Made by a program: the position numbers and the translations under genes
The notes under the pieces: model-generated
Told to the model about the DNA's origin: nothing
Seen by the model: the letters and a program-made list of their open reading frames with translations, nothing else
Databases searched by the model: none
Shown here: positions 48,616 through 60,800 of the stretch, one piece after another
How positions within the stretch are numbered: position 1 is the stretch's first letter
Layout: every line of letters starts with the position of its first letter
From: Combretum micranthum
Lineage: Eukaryota; Streptophyta; Magnoliopsida; Myrtales; Combretaceae
DNA: 64,000 nt
NCBI GenBank assembly: GCA_024138025.1
Contig: JAMXBD010001404.1
Span: 62,001 to 126,000, forward strand
Direction of reading: 5' to 3'

Positions 48616-49190
48616 ATATTTTCTTTTTTCTTTTTTAACTTTTGTGAAAAATAGTAAATTTTAATAGACTATTAATCATGGATTTTGAAATTTTTATCAC
48701 CTTTGTAAATTCCTATTTTACGAAAGGAACAACCATTGAGATACTGTCAGATAGTTTTTGAGTAAAATCGATTCATCACAATCAACAATTTCACGAGTAG
48801 TGAATTCTTTCAATTTTCGAGAAAAATTGCCAATTTTGATAAATGATAAACTACGGATCTTGGACTTTTTGTCACCTTGTGAAATTCTTTTTTTTTTTTT
48901 TTCTTAAAGGGAATAGCCAATAAGATGCATTTAGATAATTCAAAAGCAAAACTAGTTGACCAGGCTCCCTAAAAATTCATGTGTACTCTTTTAAACTTTT
49001 GCTTAAAATTGCCAATACAAGCACGCAATGAGATGTCGTACGATGATTCCAAAGCAAAACTGATCAATATGAATCAAAAAACTACAATAATGTTTTTTCT
49101 TTAAAAAAACAATAATTGGATAGGTTATACACAATGAATGTTGGGCTTATAAAGCTGTGTCATGAAATTTCAAATTTTCCTATTAATCTT

Positions 49191-50733
49191 TTTTTTTAAT
49201 ATAATAAGTGATTTCAAAAGGATATAAGCAATCCAAAATATGGCTTAAATGGTGATCCTTTCTTAAAGAGAGTTTCTTAGTACTTGTTTTGGGCATTTAA
49301 TTGAGTCAAATCAACCACATGAAGTAAATAATAAATAACGTAACAAATTCCAAAGCTAAGTAAGAACGGTGCATATTTAAGAGAACCTAATTTTATCATT
49401 ATGGTTTCTATTAAAAAATAATAATAATTTAATTTCTTATGTTAAGAACAGCCAAATAAAAATAACCTTATACATATTTTTCCATCCAAGCTTCAAGACA
49501 TTATGGTAACAATAAATTACAAAAAACACATACAGTATATGCAAGAGTTTGTAGAAAGAAGGGACACGCTTGCACTAATATTATACCCCAAAACATTCAG
49601 GATTTGCATGTGTTTTGAGCACTGTAGAGCTCTAAAAGAGAGCTTTTAGGAATCAAAGGATGGCATGATGCTTCAAAAGACTTAAAAATGACACAAAAAG
49701 GCAACATATAGTGAGTGTGCTGATGCAACACTCATGCCAAAGCCATCAGCATGGTAGGCGAAAGAAGGATTACATGTATGGAAAAGAAGAAAGGAGATTG
49801 GTACCATAAAAAGGGAGGTTCAAACAAAGATGGGAAAAGCATGTTTGGTTGCGTCTGACATGGATTTTTAACCATTTTCAACATGGGATTTTGAGGAATA
49901 CAATTCTCATTTTCAGAGTGGAATGCATACTCAGCTTCTACTAAGCAGTGGCTGTTGGTTAAGCTGTACCAATGAGCAGCTATACCGCAAGTGGAAAGGC
50001 AAGAACTGGTGATAAAGAAGATCCGAATGAAAATAAATAAATAAATTAAACATAGAATGGTTGGTGTATCATCTGACTTTCACTTTTAGCCACATCATTT
50101 CTGATATGTCAAGATCAACACATAATTTTCTCACTTCACAATGAAGAGATCACTTCAAAGGGTTTATCTTCAGCACTTTTAACTGAAAGATACGGATACA
50201 AGGTTCTAAGCAAGTGAGGGCGTGGAGAAAGGTGGCTGTATTTAATCATTTATATGCAGCCCTATCTTCACATTTTACAGCTGCTCCAACGCGGTGAATT
50301 GGTATCATTTGGTCTGCAACCATGGGAGCATGATCGGGGTAAGATGATATATGGTAGGAACTTCTGGCGTCAAATTGTCCTCCTCTTACTTAAGCCCCTT
50401 GTTCTCAATGATCATAATGATATGAATTGGATATTTGAGGGGGAAGAATAAATTATTGATAGTGACAGAGTTGATGAAACAAAACAAATTGGATCAAACA
50501 GGAAGCAAAGTGATTACTACATATTTGAACAAGTTTTTTCCAACACTAGTACTTCATGCTTAGCAGACAACATACAGTGAAATCACTTTTGGACCACACT
50601 TTCAGAAACAAGGGACATCATAAATTTAACTTTTATTAATGAATATATGTACATCATGAGCAACCAAGTTGGACATCCAGCCAAGACTAAAGAAATACGG
50701 TATCTACCTAGACGAAGACAAAAACAGCCACCC
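49191..50733. other. Intergenic region and MYB 3' flank
   Basis: No other gene is seen. The 50254-50451 plus-strand open frame lacks any known domain. The stretch just left of 50734 should contain the 3' UTR of the minus-strand MYB gene. Confidence 0.5.
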
Positions 50734-52170
50734 TTATCCAAGTAAGTGAGGACCAGAAGAATGAATTCCAAACGCCATACTAGGTGGTGTCATCCCTTGC
50801 CAACCATAAACACCACGGGTTGAATCATTTTCTTGCAGGCCATTGGGAGCAATCTTGAATGGAGTAGACACAAACAGGTTTGCCCTTGCTGAGTCAATAA
50901 GCACAGGTGTCCCATCATTAGGTGGATCATGGTTGAATTTCATATGTGGAGAAGCATTGCATTTCTCCTGCTTAGAGAGAAGCATATCTGATTGCTGCAA
51001 TGAGATGGCTCTAGTGTTTGATGGAATATTTCCGGTAAGATTGAGAGTCGTGATATCATGGATGCTCGGCCTCCTCTTATCCTTCCCTCCAGAGTGCTGC
51101 CTTATGAAGTACTTTTGAGCATGGCTCGCCACTTGAGTTGGTGTTTTCGAACGAACAAAGTTCCTTGAGATGTTTCTCCAGTCTCCCTTACCATACTTCA
51201 GAAGGCCCATCAAAAAACTCCTGTAGTTTGTCAAATTTTAGTGATAGCATGAGTGGGATCAATCAATACTTAAAACTGAGAAAGCTTAACTAATCAGGAT
51301 AAACCACCTAAACTCGGAAACTATGCATTTGCCTGCCCATAATGTTTGAAAACATTCACTTAGCTCCCTGATGTTGGTAAAGCTCCTCAAACGGTTGCTA
51401 AAAGACTCATATATATGATGATATGGAGCCTATAGTCACAGTTAGGACGTAAGTCCACAATTCAAAAGCTACGAGTCCAACGAAAAAACATAATAGGACT
51501 TTAGAAGCTCTGTCTGTACTTGATTTGATAAATAAAACTGTGATTGTGAGCATCACCGGACATTGAAATCTAATAGGACACTCCAGTAAGAATGCGGCAC
51601 AATATAATTGAAATCAGTAATCATTTACACACACAAAGCAATTTTTCACCTGCATAGTCGGTGTCAAGGAGGTGAATTACAATACACTCTTGAGCAAACA
51701 AAAATTTTCTATTGATTGTATTCTTACAAGACACAGCACAACAACTAATTACTACATGAAAACAAGGATACTAGGTAATAAACCTGTGTTCATCTTCTGT
51801 CCAAGGAATCCCCCTTCCTTTCCTGATCCGATCCCCGACAACCGGAAGGTTTCTTCCTATAACCATCAAAATCTCGGCTATCAAAGGAATCCCACGAGAG
51901 TGAAGAAGTGAAATACTCCGAAATCGGAAACCGACCGGCTTCTATTGCACTTATATCCTCCTCCAATTGCCTATACTTATTCATCACATCAGAAACTGAT
52001 TTCCCAGGGATCATAGCTGCAATTCTAAACCACTTATCAGGTGTGTTCTTATCAAATATTGCTAATGCTCTCTCAAACTCTTTGTTCTCTTCCTTTGTCC
52101 AATTGGTCCTCTGATTGTTACTAAACATGTATGAATTTGAAACATTACAAAATGGATACAAATTCTCCAT
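50734..52170 (-). CDS. DIVARICATA-type (two-SANT) MYB transcription factor, with apparent frameshift
   Basis: Two exons are seen, 52170-51784 and 51220-50734, with a GT/AG intron of 563 bp. The ATG at 52170 begins MENLYPF; the open frame extends upstream only as GTG-GCA. An N-terminal SANT domain at about residues 22-73 reads [19 protein letters not shown], then [18 protein letters not shown]. The C-terminal MYB domain spans the intron: [28 protein letters not shown], ending [12 protein letters not shown], the SHAQKYF signature. [14 protein letters not shown] tail follows. This class acts as nuclear DNA-binding regulators in development and stress responses. The N-terminal frame ends SDQERK, while [10 protein letters not shown] is in another frame. 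One extra G in the five-G run (CCCCC on the plus strand at 51810-51814) explains it, and without it the protein would be about 290 residues. This is either an assembly error or a recent knockout. Confidence 0.85.
51221..51783 (-). other. Intron of the MYB gene
   Basis: Minus-strand GTTTATTACC donor and AACTACAG acceptor split an Arg codon inside the second MYB domain (CAC AG|G AGT). No repeat is evident within it. Confidence 0.85.
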
Positions 52171-52811
52171 TGCCACAAACTAGTGAAAGCAAATCCTGGA
52201 AATCTGACTTAGACCCAAGATTCTAATTCAGTATACTGAGCTATCAATGACAGAAAGATTGAATCTTGATGAAAAATCCTTTTGAATCAAAATTATGAAC
52301 CCTAATTAGCTCAAAACATCTAAATTGTAAGATAAGCTTAAAACTCAACAAAAGGTGTGAATTTTACTTGTGATTATCAGTGTAAAAGTTAACCCAATAT
52401 TGCAAAGATCATCATGATGATAAAAATCATAACATGAAGATTTAATATCTAATCAAGCAAACCCTATAATCTTAAAGTACCTAAAATGGAAAACAAGGGC
52501 TTGAAAGTAACTCAAAACTAAAATAGGAAAAAGAAAAATAATTGAACTTTACTAGTTGTAACTAATCTGGAAGCTAACCCAAGATTGAAAACATCATCAT
52601 AACGATAAAAATCATGGTTCGAGGAAGGATTACAGTGGAAAGAGGCACAAAGCTAAATTCCTGAGAATTTAGAACAGAGCAAAGGTAGTGGAAAGCAGAA
52701 CCATTTCATTTATTTGCTTCTTCTTTTCTTTGAAGAGAAGAAAGGGAAAAGAAAATAATATGTATTTATAGTGTGTGTGTGTGTGGTTAGTGGCTACTGT
52801 CTAGTGAGTGA

Positions 52812-52850
<39 letters not shown>
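52171..52850 (-). promoter_or_regulatory. Promoter and leader of the MYB gene
   Basis: On the minus strand a good TATA box, CTATAAATA, lies at 52771-52763, just downstream of an (AG)n/(CT)n microsatellite at 52817-52847. This predicts a start near 52735 and a leader of about 560 bases. Several upstream ATGs occur, including an 18-codon uORF at 52709-52653. A leader intron from a GTAATCC near 52646 to the CACTAG just before the start codon would remove most of the rest. The leader intron is an inference. Confidence 0.5.
52817..52847. repeat. (AG)n microsatellite
   Basis: About fifteen uninterrupted AG units upstream of the MYB TATA box. A short (AAT)n tract follows at about 52952-52970. Confidence 0.9.
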
Positions 52851-53684
52851 AATCAATGTTCAGAACATAGTAACAACAGTGTGTGTGTGATATTTAGATT
52901 TTTGTTTTTGTGTACATATGTGAAAGAGGGTAAAAAGGAAAGCAAGATAAAATAATAATAATAATAATAATGACAATAATGAAAAGAAAGGTGGCTAATG
53001 GAGATTGGAATGGGGCTGTGGACATCATTGCAGCACCATATAATGGAGGTTAATTTTTTTGCCATTTCCATAAATGGAAGTTCCTTAAAAAGCTTTTCCT
53101 TTTCTATATATTTTTAACCAATATAATATTAGACAAGATGAATTTATATATACAAAATAAAATGTCAAACATATAATCGGAGAAGCAACTTATTTATTGT
53201 ATATTGTATTTAATTTTACTAAACCGTTCATTATAATCTCAATTTTAATATTACTTTATCAAATTGACAATTCTAAAGTGCACTTATAAATTGTAATTTG
53301 TAAATGGAAAATAAAGTGCCATTTATAGTTATAAGTATTAGTATCACATTTCTATACAATCAATAGGCAAATAATCTTCATCAAATTTAACAAAGAAATA
53401 TTTCTCAAAGATTTGATTAAAAAGATGATGATTTTCTTTGTTGGCTAAATAAGTTATGAATTTAGCTGTTAGTATTCAAATTTTTATATGTTGCACTTAC
53501 ATGGTTGTAGATTACAATAGAAAAGAAAAAATAATCATATTCATCTCTAATTAGTGATAATGTTACATCTAGGAGCATTACCCTTATTAATGCAATTAAA
53601 AAAAAAGGTGCAATTTCTTTTCTATTATGTGTGTTGTAGTTTGTACTTAAATATGTTTTACATGTATTCTTTTAACTCATTCAA

Positions 53685-54015
53685 AAGTTTTTTTTTCTAT
53701 TAGTTTATAAAATGAGAGATGGCTGTTCATTTCTCTGAATAAATAAGAATATAATAAAATTTCTATTACTATAAAATAGAATAGAATAGAGTTGTAATAG
53801 AATTTTCATTTGTTAAATTTTTATTTAAATTAGGGTATTTTTTTTTAAAAAAAGACAAATTCAGCATTGAATTGTCATTCATAAGTCTAATTAAAGAATA
53901 ATTATTCAACATTTTTTATAACATGTATTTCTTATGAAATTGCTATTATGGTCAACTAAACGTCGTAATAACTATTTATAAAGAATAATACTATAATGAA
54001 ATTACAATTACAACG
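53685..54015 (-). repeat. Old AT-rich MITE, copy 3
   Basis: Its reverse complement aligns with 34612-35345 minus the hAT insertion, and with 44865-45105. It runs straight through the position where the hAT MITE sits in copy 1 (ATAAAAAATGTTGAATAATT). Confidence 0.62.
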
Positions 54016-55554
54016 AAGTGAACGAGCAGTAAGTTTTTAACTATTATTGTGTAATTGCTAAAAATATTGTGAGTTGTTTACTCGACATAGAAATAGATAA
54101 GTATTAAAAAAATTATACCTTGAGAATATTATGGTCTGTTCACTTAATATATTAAATAGAACACTAATAGAAAAATCATGCGTTAGAGAATATTATCACC
54201 AGTGATATATTCTAGCATTTGATTCATTTAAAGCTTTATTACACATAGTTTATGTTCCAATGTTTATTTTAATTTACTAATTGTAATATTAAATTGGAAT
54301 AGAATTAAAAATATTATGCCCTTATTTATTAAATTGCAATATTGAATTGGAGGTAAAATAGTTCTCTAATTTTTTATTTCATTGCAAGGAGTGAAAAAAA
54401 GATTATTAAGGGTAGATATTCTCATTCATTTTTGTAAGTAAAGAATACTTATTTATCTCTCTTATTATTATTACCTTCAAGTGAATATTTCTTTAAAATT
54501 TTCTATATTTGTCATTCTCATGACAATATTGGATTCTCGAGTTATAAAATTAATTTATTTTTGTATATTCAGCTGCAATTATTCAATTCTTTTGCTAATA
54601 ATAGCTATTATATCCTTATATCACATTTGGTACACAAAAGATTTGGAATGAATTTTGAATGAAATGAGTTTGGGATTAATAAATCCATCCCAAGATTATA
54701 TGGAATAGAATAGCTAAAGTGTAATAGTCGAGAATATCATTAGTAATAAATACAAAATATAAATACATAATAGAATAAAAAAATAATTATACTATATATA
54801 ATTAATAAAGATGGAATAGAATCGTGATTCCACCTTTTAAATTTCTCTTTAAAGAAATCATAATTTCGACTTCTAAAATCGTTTTAAAACATAAAAAAAA
54901 AAAATAAAAATCAGAATTACAAATTTATTCTGATCCATCCCTGCTTAATAAATGTGAAATTTTATGATTAATCTCCCTGTACCTTTCACCTTGTACTTTT
55001 CTTGGCTGTCTTGACTGGCTAGGATTTCTTAGGTTATAGAGAAAAATTATATTATCAGAAGATTAGCTAGCGTAGGTTTGTGATGCTGGCGGTAGAGACC
55101 GTGGATTTTTTTTTATGCCCAAGATTTGACAAGTAATTAGCAAATTACTATGTTTGATTCTAGATTTCCAAGGAAATTTGTACTTACTTCTCCGCTGAGA
55201 ATTTGATGGCAATATAAGGACAAAAAACTAATAAGACAAAAAATAGGTGCCAAGAGAAGATAATAACGTTATAACAACAACGACACTTTGAACAACGTCA
55301 TAGGGGAAAAAAAAAAAAAGAAAAAAAGAAAAAAAAAATCACAATCAAAGTGGCGTTTATCGGCGGCTGAAGCGTCTTGTGACTCCCATGTATGATGTCG
55401 AGTAAAGCAATTATTTTCCCCTTCAAATAAAATCGTAATCGTGCCACAATAGTTGCGTCTTTGTCACCAATAGAAGAATTCACATTATCGTGGATGAATC
55501 AATACTTAAGTGGATTACGTCATAAGTGGGGCTTTAATAATTTTTTTTAAAGTT

Positions 55555-55822
55555 TAAGATAAATTATATCAAAAATATCAAATATTAAATTTATTTAGAG
55601 TATGAATATTACGAATAGTTAAAAAAATGAATTAATATCCATAAAATGAATCAAAATAATGTATCAATCTTTTATAAAGTTTATTTATTGTTTTTTTAAT
55701 AGTAAATTATGTGTATTTTGTTTGATTTATTTTGTGAAATATTAAATCTTTTTTTTAATCACTTAAAATATTAATATTTTAAATAAATTTATTCTTAAAT
55801 TTTGATAATTTTAAACGTAATT
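55555..55822. repeat. Hairpin MITE family, copy 3
   Basis: The left arm AAATTATATCAAAAATATC, then ATCCATAAAATGAATCAAA, is matched in inverted orientation by TTTGATTTATTTTGTGAAAT, then TCACTTAAAATATTAATATT, then GTAATTTACC. Confidence 0.62.
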
Positions 55823-56489
55823 TACCTAATATAGTCGTGAGATATGTGAGCAAAAACAATCCAAGTTAAACACAACAATCAACCAATAAAATAAAATAAA
55901 ATTGAAATATGACATTTTTCACAATCAAAATAATTTTCAAAGTATTTTTCTTTTACATTTGACTTATAATTTTACTCTTTGTATCGAACTTTTGAAACAT
56001 GCTAAAAAATGTTTTAAAATGAGTGCCATTCGAGTACATGCTATTGAATTTTTAATTTAAAAATCAAAGCGTACCTCCCGCCTCCCTTCCTTTTTATCTC
56101 TCTGTCTTTAATTTAATGTAAGGGAATGATTCTTTTTATCTTTGTATGTGACTGTTTGGTATTGATTTCTAGTTGAGTGAAATGAGACTTTTTGAGCAAA
56201 ATCCATGCAAGTGGGAAGTTGTTTGTATATTGCTTGTGCCTCTATGTTTAGAAAACAGCAAACTTTATTTGTGCTGGACTGTAAATTATTGTGCATTGTT
56301 TGTCGTTTCTCTTATGTTGAACAAAAGATATTTGTCAATCAGTAGGATATGTCACATGCCCAAAAAGGTCACAGACGAATACCAACATATTTTAAATGAG
56401 TGGGATCAGTGCATAGTTTCATAAACCTTACTAATCTTAATAAATTTTACTTGAGACTAGTTACTTCTTTAGATAGATCGATTATAAAT

Positions 56490-57003
56490 ATAGATGTAAA
56501 TGAGTCAAGTCGGGTCGAGATGATACAATACCAAACTTGAACTCGAATTGAATGAAGAACTCGAAACTTAAGCTCGACTTAAACTCAATTGAGCTTTAAT
56601 TTTCAAGTTTGAACTCGACTCAAATTGATACTCGATAAGCTCAAACTTGACTCGATTATTCCAATAAAAATCAATTAGACTGAAAAATAAGTTTAGATTT
56701 GGGAATGTAATAGATTTTTATGTGACTCATCTTAAATATAATAAATGTGGATTATTGAATATGAATAAAAAAATGAAAACACCAAGATACAAAAATAAGT
56801 TTTAAATATGAAAAATAAAACACAAGTTTTATAAATTTTTATAAAAAAATATAAAATGCTCAAATAAACTCGAGAGGTACTCGAGTCAAGTATTTCCAAA
56901 CTCGAACTCACACTTAACTTATTTATAGTCGAGCCGAATTCGAGTTATCACTGAGTTCAAATTGAGTAGTTCTTAAATAGTTTCGACTCTTTTGTAACCC
57001 CGC
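56490..57003. mobile_element. hAT-type MITE, 514 bp
   Basis: A perfect 8-bp direct repeat TTATAAAT lies at 56482-56489 and 57004-57011. The ends (ATAGATGTAAATGAGTC and, inverted, GCGGGGTTACAAAAGAGTC) follow the GTGTAAA-GAGTC pattern I associate with a common plant hAT MITE group. The interior is full of CTCGA and GCTCGA motifs. No coding capacity. Confidence 0.78.
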
Positions 57004-57011
57004 TTATAAAT

Positions 57012-57865
57012 TAAACAAGCGAAGGAGACATAATTAAAATAAATAGATAGTAATTACGCATTGAGGCTAATAAATAACAACCACTCTAGATATGCAAGCT
57101 ATGAACAAGGTCAAAGTATGGGAAATGCAGTATAAGAAACCCTAACGAAAAGCTATCAGTGGACCGCATCTACATTATGGGATACAAATAAGGACTAGTT
57201 AGTAGACCAAATTTCATAGGCCAATACGATCGAAAGATTCTCTCCCTCTGGTCTCAGCTTTCATTTTTATAGTTCGAAAAATTCCATGATTTCATCATTA
57301 ATTTTGATACGATTAGTTCCATCTCCATTCAACGGCTTACACCGTATCCAACCATAATCGAATCCTTAAAATAATTCATATTTCATTTACTATATTTATT
57401 TTAACGATTAGATTGTTGACGGAATGGTCCCATCAATGGGACCGCAGAAGCTTCTTTAAAGTGTAAGCAAAGAGACCATTGCAAAAGGTTTTCTCTAAAC
57501 AATAAATAACTAGATTGGTCATGTAATAATTAAAAACAAAAATGATAATAAAAACACAATAGATATCTTCTTTCTATCCATCAAATCAAAATACAATCGC
57601 TTCAACCATTTAACCTATAAAATGAGGAAATAAATAAAAAGAAAGGAATATAGAAGTGTTGTTGACGTTGCCATTCCTTATTTTATTCTTTTTCCTTGTC
57701 ACTCTAAAAGAATACCGAGCAATATCTATGTTTTTTTTTTTTTTTTCCTTTGTCTTATTTGTTGTGATAAACCCAATGCTAATTTACATTTCCTCTACAA
57801 CATGCACCTAAAAGCCAAATGTGAAATCTCAATTTCAAACTTGTTTGCACTCCATGGTCGGTCCT
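57012..57865. other. Laccase 3' flank
   Basis: A short stretch at about 57385-57465 (TTGACGGAATGGTCCCATC, then GGGACCGCAGAAGCTTC) is a copy of the dispersed repeat also found at about 45487-45585 and at the start of both COI1 intron duplications. A T run lies at 57730-57746. The 3' UTR of the laccase gene must begin at 57865 and run leftwards. Confidence 0.55.
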
Positions 57866-60800
57866 CTAGCATTTTGGGAAGTCCTTTGGAGGTGGCAAAA
57901 GAGATTCATTAGGTCCCGGACCATCTTCCACTATAAATGCCATTTTGAGCCCCCATGATGTGTGTACTTCCAAATGGCAATGGAGAAACCACACACCTGC
58001 ATTTAAGTTGGATTCAAATGGTATAAGGATGAATCCCTACCACCTAGATCTATAAATCATAAAAAACTCGTGTCTAAATTCAAATTCAAGTTTAGTTAGG
58101 TTTATGAACTTGTTAAATTAAATACCATAAAAAGGGTTTAGTGGAAGATGGTTGTAGTCATATCAAAGTTAAGTGCACATCTAATTGGACTTCAATAATT
58201 TACGAGTTTAACTAATTTATCTACACCTCGATGCTCAGGGTTTAGAAAATGTATCAAATTGATCCTTTGTCCTTTTAAGGATAACTAAATTAAGCCACGG
58301 TTTTGTTTAAATTAACTAGAACTTTTACATTTACAAATGGGTCAGTTAGTCTTTCCACTTTGCAATTCGACCAAATAGAAATCATGAAAAATAAATATTG
58401 GTATAGGGGCAAGGTGCACCCATTAGTTTTATTAAGTTGTACGTTAATGAAATTGTTAGAAATCAACCCCACCACAAAGAACATGGGGGAAAAAAAAAAA
58501 AAAAAACGACGATTAAGAATATCATTAATAACTTTTTTTGACTGTCCTTATCGAAAGCGCAATAGCCACTTTTGTATTTTCCTTTTTCCCTCCTTTTTAA
58601 AGAATTTTCTTCTCCAACTTATATGGTGAGAATAATGCTTGCGGTCGCTCTTTACTTAGCAGTCTTCGCAAGACCAACAGATTTTTCATTAAAATGATAA
58701 TCATTTCAACTAAAGAACTTAAAGTTTAACATCTACATACTTTTTTTTTTTTCATTTGTATACAATAATTTCCTTATTTATGTTATCAATATTATGATCA
58801 TGAAAAAACTTTTATTCAAACAGATGGATTTATCTAAAACTTGAGAAAAATATAAATGTAATCCGTAATATTTAACCTTCTCTTTAAGTCTTGATATTTT
58901 ACTCTTTTTTTTTTTTTTTGCCCGTTTAAAATTCTCAACGTTTTTGGGGTTTGGGATAAAGGGAAAAAAATAATATTTTAATAAAAATGATAAAATTGTC
59001 ATTGTATTGAAAATAATTCAAAAAATAGACAAGTTAAACTTAATATTTTCAAGAGACAAGTTTCAACAACAAATAACCCATCTCTTAAAAAGACGGATTT
59101 TATATAACCATTACAAACTTGTCTCCTAAGGAGAATGTTATTCCAGTAAAGTGTAAAATCATGTAGGATTAAAAAAAAAAAAAGACAAAAAATGGTTAAA
59201 AGACTCAAAGCTTTAAATTTGTATTTTGCCCTCAACACTTTAATTCTGTATAACAAGAATATGATAATTGCTTTATGCCACGTTATTGTCACTCTCATAC
59301 ATATAGTTCCGGTTTACTATAATGTATATACTACGTCTAATATATACGTGATATGTAACACGTAATGATATTTTAACACATGACCATATATGTGGTAATT
59401 ATTTTAAAAACTGTCTATTATATATTTCATCTATATATTAACATATGATTAGTAATCACATATCACATGTATATACACGATATCTATTATTCAGTATTAT
59501 CCATCCAATATTTTTCCCTTATCTTGTGGTTCACGTTGAAGCATTAATATTTTTGCTTCTAGACGGATAAGATTATATGGAAACAAAATTTTGAAAGTGA
59601 TATAGACCATTTCAAATTGCTCCAATGTTAAGAAACCTGAAAGGTTGCTCTTTCCTTATCAAGAGGACTTCTTTCGGGAAAATTACAAACTTTCAAAAAT
59701 AAAGCAAGCAATTAAATTAAAAGTGAAATTGACATGCTAAAGAAGGGAAGAAAGGTAAAACCACACCGACTCTTCAGAATAATATAAAAAACTAAAAATT
59801 AAAATATAAAACTGAAATTATAGCGAACTCCAGATTTTTAAAATCAAGCATTATAATCGAGCAATATAATGATGTCATAAAATATACTCTTCATATGTAG
59901 TGTCAAGTTGGCTTTTTACATTGATGTATTATTCTATAGTGTTTTTTTTTTTTTCAATCTATTATAAGGGGAGAGGATTCAAATCTAGTTCATCTCACTT
60001 GGAATACTGATATCGATGCCATTAAACTATAAGACTATTAATGGAATTATTTTGTAGTTAAAGATTAAAGACCAACTTGAAATTGTTTTAGAGATTTCCT
60101 ATAGGTGCAAATTACAAATTCTATAACAATTTTGAAGATCATTGTATTTTTAGTACTTCTAAGGATGTCGTTGTAATTACTAGGAAAAGAATCGAGAACG
60201 TGTAGTAAATGTGAATAAATAGGACAAACCTGGATTATCAGCTTTAAACCGAATTGCAGTCCATCCAGCAGTAGGCACCCCAATCGTGTTCCTTTCAACA
60301 GGATCAACCAAATTGAACTTCTTAGGATCATTGATTGGATCAAAATTCCCTAACCCTTGCCCAACCGCATAGAAATTGTACCCATGGAGGTGTGTGGGAT
60401 GGTTTTCTGGTGCAATCACAGAAGTTCCTTGCAAAACAATTTGAACTGCAGAATTATAAGGAAGCCTGTATAATCTAGTTCCGTTCATTGTTTGTATATT
60501 GGACGGCGGGGTACCCGTATAATTATACGGCAATGGCGGGCTTCTTGGAAAGTCATCTGTATAAACTCCACTGATCTTGTAGTAATATGCTTGGAGTAGT
60601 GATATACTTGGCATGACAAAGCTAACGTTGTTGAATGCTGATACTAGTTTTGTCCCATTAGAACAGGTGGAGCATGGATTTGCACCAGCTTGGATGGTGA
60701 AGAAAAGGGAATGATCAATCTCCAAGGGGACATTAGCAGGGTATTGTTTCGAATTCAGGCTCCGAAGGCTGTCCATGAAACTGAATTCAACAGGGGTTGC

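Larger units (their letters stand above)
45593..49190 (+). repeat. Decayed tandem array, unit roughly 150-180 bp
   Basis: The same string of motifs recurs in order at least six times. It runs roughly AAGGTATCAT...AATTCAACAGCAAAA, then CC-AA, then AAAATTCATGAGTTATAATTT, then TTTTGATAGGTCATGGATTT, then GGCTTC, then CCTTATGAAATTC. Starts fall near 45875, 46040, 47690, 48005, 48150, 48310 and 48735, with further ones to about 49030. A larger duplication is also visible: 45593-46200 parallels 46237-47870. The array is interrupted by a SINE (46862), a MITE (47320) and a hairpin MITE (48375). No open frames are present. Confidence 0.6.
52860..56489. other. AT-rich intergenic region between MYB and laccase
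   Basis: No gene is recognised. It contains the third copy of the old AT-rich MITE (53685-54015, minus) and a hairpin MITE (55555-55822). A MITE-like start at about 54625 (CACATTTGGTACAC) recalls the ends of the 47.3 kb MITE. An A-rich run lies at about 55305-55338. Confidence 0.55.

Noticed and set aside
50843..51118. Plus-strand open frame opposite MYB exon 2 (also 51672-52114 opposite exon 1)
   Set aside because: Shadows of the MYB gene on the other strand.
52171..52176. MYB start two codons upstream
   Set aside because: That codon is GTG; the first ATG in frame is at 52170.
60180..60229. Extension of the large laccase exon to the stop near 60180
   Set aside because: The frame past NPG (LSYLFTF...) reads intron; a GT donor at 60229 joins perfectly to [11 protein letters not shown] at 57996.
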